From contig DATKGX010000048.1 of NCBI GenBank assembly GCA_035510555.1, positions 1 through 64,000 of the forward strand: a stretch of 64,000 nucleotides of DNA. Direction: 5' to 3'. The translations under genes and the position numbers were made by a program. Source of the DNA: DATKGX01 sp035510555 (GTDB lineage: Bacteria > Patescibacteriota > Microgenomatia > Levybacterales > UBA12049). This document shows, in pieces, positions 60,312 through 64,000 of this stretch. Below the pieces are notes generated by a model. It was not told the origin of the DNA. It saw only the letters and a program-made list of their open reading frames with translations, and ran no database searches. Each line of letters opens with the position of its first letter. Position 1 is the stretch's first letter.

Positions 60312-63134
60312 ATGAATAATAGTGACTATCAGCAGGAGCTAGCATTAATTCATCAGTTACAAACTCATACGTTTTCCGTAGGGCATGCCTATCTCCTCAT
60401 TCTCTTTGGTCTTCCATTACCAATTCACTTAAAACTTGCTATCTACCATTTCCTTACATCTCTACCGCTTCCGCAACTGTCTCCTATGCAAACAACCGTC
60501 CTCATCCTGGTCGGCCCAATCCTTTTCCTTGTATTCATGTATTTCTTTGTTAAGCTCGTAATTACTATCGTAAGAACGCTTATCCCTTTTGTTTTAACTA
60601 GATTTAAGAAGACAAAAGAAGAGAAGATATTCTTAGAGTTAACGTTCCCTTCAGATACAAGTAAGTCTGCGTATGCCACGGAGCAACTATATAAAACGAT
60701 GCATACGGTAGCCGGAAGAAACAAAGGCTTTTTTTCTGTCAGGAAAACATTTTCTTTGGAAATTGTCTCAAGCCGAAATGACGGAATTAGATATATCATT
60801 GGTGTTCCACCAGCTGATGCAGATGTTATGCGTCGAACCTTGATATCATATCTTCCCGGTCTTTCTATCCGAGAAATTCCGGATTATCTACAAAGCATGC
60901 TGGTTGTTGAAGAAAATGAAGATGCTAAGCAAGCAACAGAGAAATCACTTGGTTTTGTACAATTTACTCTCTCCGATGACTTTGTCTTACCTTTAGAGAA
61001 CCAAAAGGTGCTCGGAAAACACGATTCCATCGCATTTCTAGCCGGCAACATGACTAAGCTTGAAAAAGGAGAGCTTGTCGCTTTCCAGATTGTCACAAGC
61101 CCTACGGTAAGTAGCAAAGTGAGGGAACACATGCTGCGTGCGAAAAACGCTATCTATCAAGGAAAGCCATTATCTCCGGTTTTGTTTAAAAAAAGTGCTT
61201 TACCGCTTCCCCCTGCCCTCATCCTTATCCTAGGCCCTGTTGTTTGGCTTACGGTTTCGTTTGTAAAACTTTTACTTGCCATGCCTCACCTGATCCTTGA
61301 TCCTAAGGGGCCACACGCAAAATATTTTTTTGATTCAAGTTCAAAAAGTCAGCTGCAAGCTATTCTTAATCCTTATGAAATGGAACTTTCAACGGTTGTC
61401 AAAGGAAAACTCTCAGAACAGTTGTTTGAAACATCAATCAGGCTACTTATTATGACAAATACCGAGGAAGAATCTGATGCCAGACAAACCGGCCTTGTCT
61501 CCTCATTTAGTCAATTTACAAGCCAGTACCAATCATTAGTACAACAAGAAATGACTCCACTCCCATTTTTAGCTAATCAAATATTTAAGAAACGCTTCAC
61601 AGATTTTCAAAAGCGTAATCTATCCAATGACAACTTAATCCTTTCTTCATCTGAAATTTCCGACCTATACCATTTCCCTAATATGGATATTACAAAAATT
61701 GAGGGGCTGGTTAAAAGTAAGAGCAGTGAGCTACCAGCACCCAGGTCCATAAAAAGAGATGATGGCGATCTTGATGTCATTGTCGGTAAGAATACCTATG
61801 GAGGAGAGGAAACAGCAGTTGGGCTAAGAAAGAGGGATCGATATCAACATACATACATCGTCGGTAAAACGGGTATGGGAAAATCTACCATTATCGAGGG
61901 GATGGCATTACAGGATATTCAAAGCGGAAAAGGGATCTGTGTTATTGATCCGCATGGAGACATGGTTGAGCATTTATTAACCTTAATTCCCAAAGATAGA
62001 CAAAAGGATGTTGTCTTTGTTAATCCATTTGATAAAGAGTTTCCTACAGGGCTTAATATTTTAAATCCCGGTACAAATTACGAAGATCTTGAAGAAGAAC
62101 ACCGAAGAATTGCCCAAACTGTGATGTCAATATTTATGAAAATAACGCCGGAAAGACATTGGGGCCAACGTATGGAACATATTTTAAGAAATGCGATTCT
62201 GACAACTCTCCTAATACAAGCAGGCACTACGAATACACCCTACATTTCCCTTTATACAATCCAAAAGCTTTTAACAGATGATAAGTATCGAAAATCTGTT
62301 ACGGGAACTCTTTCCGATCCTATTTTAAAGCAGTTCTGGGAAAAAGAATTTATGTTGTTTAGAAAAGGTCAGCAGGGGGATATGGTTGCGCCCTTAACAA
62401 ATAAAATCGGAGAATTTATTACCGATCCACTCTCGCGATTCATATTACTGCAGAAAAATAGCACCATCAATATTTCAGAAATTATGGATAATAGTAAAAT
62501 CTTGCTTGTTAACCTTTCTAAGGGAAATTTAGGAGAGGAAAGAAGCGCCTTTTTTGGAACAATAATTACCTCTCTTATTCAACTTGCTACCTATCAAAGA
62601 GCACAGACTGAGGAAAAGAAAAGGCGTGATTTTTTCGTTTACATTGATGAATTTCAAAACTTTGCAACGCCTCATTTTACCGAGCTGTTTTCAGAAGCCA
62701 GAAAATATCATGTATATTTTACCCCTTCTCACCAAAACATTGCCCAGATTGATGATCCAAAAGTGTCAAAAGTAATTAAAGGCAATAGCGGAAACTTCAT
62801 TGCTCTTAAAGGAAGCTCTGATGATGAAGAGGCTATGCTACCCATTTTCTCCCCGGAAGTAGAGAAAGGACAAATCGTCAATCTTGCTCCTTTTCATTTC
62901 TTTATGAAAGTAACCAATGATGAAAGTGAAGACGCCTTTACCGGTGTTACAATACCGGTTGAAAGTAGCGGAAGTAAAGAAACAAAGGAGGGTATTATTA
63001 AACAATCAAGACTGCATTACGCAACCAAACGGGAAGATGTTGAAAAGCAATTAGAACAGCTACTTAAAGTCGCTCCAAAGGTTCAAAAACAAGTGCTTAA
63101 AAATACAAGGATTAAAAAGAAACGATTAGCATAA
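60312..63134 (+). CDS. HerA/TraD-type P-loop ATPase (conjugation coupling protein-like)
   Basis: This 940-aa protein has two N-terminal TMs (about 25-50 and 62-84), a middle region of about 380 residues with further hydrophobic segments (about 295-320), then a RecA-like motor with Walker A GKTGMGKS (518-525) and Walker B VYIDEFQNF (D779, E780), and a C-terminal AAA part with HQNIAQID. The layout is that of type IV secretion coupling proteins (VirD4/TraD) or DUF87/HerA translocases of CPR elements. It would pump DNA through the membrane, powering transfer. Which of the two groups it belongs to is not settled. Confidence 0.88.
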   Translation: MNNSDYQQELALIHQLQTHTFSVGHAYLLILFGLPLPIHLKLAIYHFLTSLPLPQLSPMQTTVLILVGPILFLVFMYFFVKLVITIVRTLIPFVLTRFKKTKEEKIFLELTFPSDTSKSAYATEQLYKTMHTVAGRNKGFFSVRKTFSLEIVSSRNDGIRYIIGVPPADADVMRRTLISYLPGLSIREIPDYLQSMLVVEENEDAKQATEKSLGFVQFTLSDDFVLPLENQKVLGKHDSIAFLAGNMTKLEKGELVAFQIVTSPTVSSKVREHMLRAKNAIYQGKPLSPVLFKKSALPLPPALILILGPVVWLTVSFVKLLLAMPHLILDPKGPHAKYFFDSSSKSQLQAILNPYEMELSTVVKGKLSEQLFETSIRLLIMTNTEEESDARQTGLVSSFSQFTSQYQSLVQQEMTPLPFLANQIFKKRFTDFQKRNLSNDNLILSSSEISDLYHFPNMDITKIEGLVKSKSSELPAPRSIKRDDGDLDVIVGKNTYGGEETAVGLRKRDRYQHTYIVGKTGMGKSTIIEGMALQDIQSGKGICVIDPHGDMVEHLLTLIPKDRQKDVVFVNPFDKEFPTGLNILNPGTNYEDLEEEHRRIAQTVMSIFMKITPERHWGQRMEHILRNAILTTLLIQAGTTNTPYISLYTIQKLLTDDKYRKSVTGTLSDPILKQFWEKEFMLFRKGQQGDMVAPLTNKIGEFITDPLSRFILLQKNSTINISEIMDNSKILLVNLSKGNLGEERSAFFGTIITSLIQLATYQRAQTEEKKRRDFFVYIDEFQNFATPHFTELFSEARKYHVYFTPSHQNIAQIDDPKVSKVIKGNSGNFIALKGSSDDEEAMLPIFSPEVEKGQIVNLAPFHFFMKVTNDESEDAFTGVTIPVESSGSKETKEGIIKQSRLHYATKREDVEKQLEQLLKVAPKVQKQVLKNTRIKKKRLA

Positions 63135-63162
63135 TTGTCCTCGATGTTGAGGACAATATTTT
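63134..63162 (+). terminator. Rho-independent terminator after the ATPase gene
   Basis: ATTGTCCTC and GAGGACAAT form a perfect 9-bp stem with a 6-base loop (63134-63157), followed by a short ATTTT tract. The stem starts at the last base of the stop codon. Confidence 0.75.
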
Positions 63163-63274
63163 AGGCAATTTGAGCATAAATTAAAGATAAATTGTGACAC
63201 CTACCCTTACCAAATACGGAGTATATTATACGGTTGGGTATGGCATAAATACTAAACTTACAAAAAATAACTTA

Positions 63275-64000
63275 ATGACACAACTAAACCTAACAAACAA
63301 ACAACAAGAAATATTAACACTAATCCCTAGATTTAGATTCTTAGACAGAACCCATATCCAAACATTCTTAAAACATAAAGACAAGAAACGAATCAACAGC
63401 TGGTTAAAAAACTTAACAGAAAAAGAATACATACAAAGAATATATGACAATCATATTGTGGGAAAGAATAGAAGAGCTGCTATCTTTTCTTTAAATAACA
63501 ACGGAGTAAGATTTGTAAAAGCTTTAGGAATATATGACAGATCTTTTATTCATAAACTGTATTGGGACAAAGACAGGTCTGATGCGTTTATTGAGCGCTG
63601 TCTATTTATTGCCACAATCTGTTGTGAGCTTGAAAAGAAAGAAAGCAATATGCTGCATTACGAATACGCAACTGAAAGCGATTTCTGTGATCCAACTAAC
63701 CCCTTTCATTTTTTAAAAGTTTCTAAATTACCAATCGATTTATACTTTAAAAAAAGAAAGGGAAGATTAACAAAGCATTTTCTACTGACATTATTTGAGC
63801 AAACTCTTCCGCGTTACAGACTACGAAAAAGGATTAGGGATTATCTAGAATTTTACTATAGTAATGACTGGAAGAATCTTACAAATACTAAATTTCCCAC
63901 GCTATTATTTGTGTTTCAAACAAAAGAGCGCATGATTTATGCAAAGAGGTATATCAAAACGCTGTTTGATGATGATAGCCCTGATGATTTATCAATCAAT
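63275..64000 (+). CDS. Replication-relaxation family protein (C-terminus cut by window edge)
   Basis: The frame stays open from ATG at 63275 to the right edge (242 codons). It begins with a winged-helix region, LTNKQQEILTLIPRFRFLDR (about residues 5-24), IQTFLKHKDKKRINSWLKNL and RIYDNHIVGKNRRAAIFSLN (wing), followed by a mixed domain with PTLLFVFQTKERM. This is the plan of replication-relaxation proteins found on plasmids and integrated elements, which bind DNA and help start replication or relax plasmid DNA. The preceding 140 bases contain the palindrome GTATATTATAC (63221-63231) and may hold its binding site. Confidence 0.8.
   Translation, partial: MTQLNLTNKQQEILTLIPRFRFLDRTHIQTFLKHKDKKRINSWLKNLTEKEYIQRIYDNHIVGKNRRAAIFSLNNNGVRFVKALGIYDRSFIHKLYWDKDRSDAFIERCLFIATICCELEKKESNMLHYEYATESDFCDPTNPFHFLKVSKLPIDLYFKKRKGRLTKHFLLTLFEQTLPRYRLRKRIRDYLEFYYSNDWKNLTNTKFPTLLFVFQTKERMIYAKRYIKTLFDDDSPDDLSIN

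Larger units (their letters stand above)
57704..64000. mobile_element. Integrative element at tRNA-Glu, right end outside the window
   Basis: The region holds a large serine recombinase abutting a tRNA, a controlled promoter, a long inverted repeat, a HerA/TraD-type ATPase with N-terminal TMs and a replication-relaxation protein. Gene orientation and content change abruptly from the efflux operon. Together these mark an integrated plasmid-like or conjugative element of CPR type. No relaxase or VirB4 is visible in the part shown. Confidence 0.75.

Overview
The window is AT-rich and very densely coded, with the standard bacterial code: UGA is the stop in the many ATGA stop/start overlaps, which argues against Gracilibacteria or Absconditabacteria. 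Very large arrays of polytopic GT-C-like membrane proteins (GT39-like, PTPS-related, YfhO, MptA/B-like), a DUF5652-like and a DUF5667-like small protein, leaderless-looking genes and heptameric tandem repeats inside genes all suggest a Patescibacteria/CPR bacterium, most likely of the Microgenomates group. The lineage is an inference; no ribosomal marker is present.

Positions 1-52813 are almost one continuous minus-strand glycan factory. I count 22 polytopic GT-C-like proteins (10 GT39-like, 5 PTPS-related, 3 YfhO, 2 MptA/B-like, 2 of an unassigned D-xxx-H family), nine GT2 and three GT4 cytoplasmic transferases, two MOP-family flippases, galE and one SAM methyltransferase. Four of the GT2 proteins resemble Dol-P-Man/Dol-P-Glc synthases and could charge a polyprenyl phosphate with single sugars, which the GT-C enzymes would use outside the membrane. 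The other GT2/GT4 proteins would build lipid-linked chains for the two flippases. No priming phosphoglycosyl transferase, Wzy polymerase or oligosaccharyl transferase was recognised. The array is broken by a small plus-strand DUF5652-like gene (35910-36179) and by internal promoters near 50.3, 50.9 and 52.8 kb.

Positions 52904-57552 hold a plus-strand gene of unknown function with an HExxH motif, then a minus-strand drug-efflux operon: a MarR regulator, two HlyD/EmrA-type adaptors and a 14-TM DHA2 transporter.

A tRNA-Glu(CTC) gene at 57649-57722 marks the left edge of an integrated mobile element that runs off the right end. The element's large serine recombinase gene ends inside the 3' half of the tRNA. 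Upstream of it lie a 109-codon gene and a sigma70-like promoter whose spacer and initiation region are covered by two matching 16-bp dyads, a probable repressor switch. On the plus strand follow a small unknown gene, a 940-aa HerA/TraD-type ATPase and the start of a replication-relaxation (plasmid initiator-like) protein, as expected for a CPR integrative or plasmid-like element.

No stretch longer than 300 bases lacks a gene.
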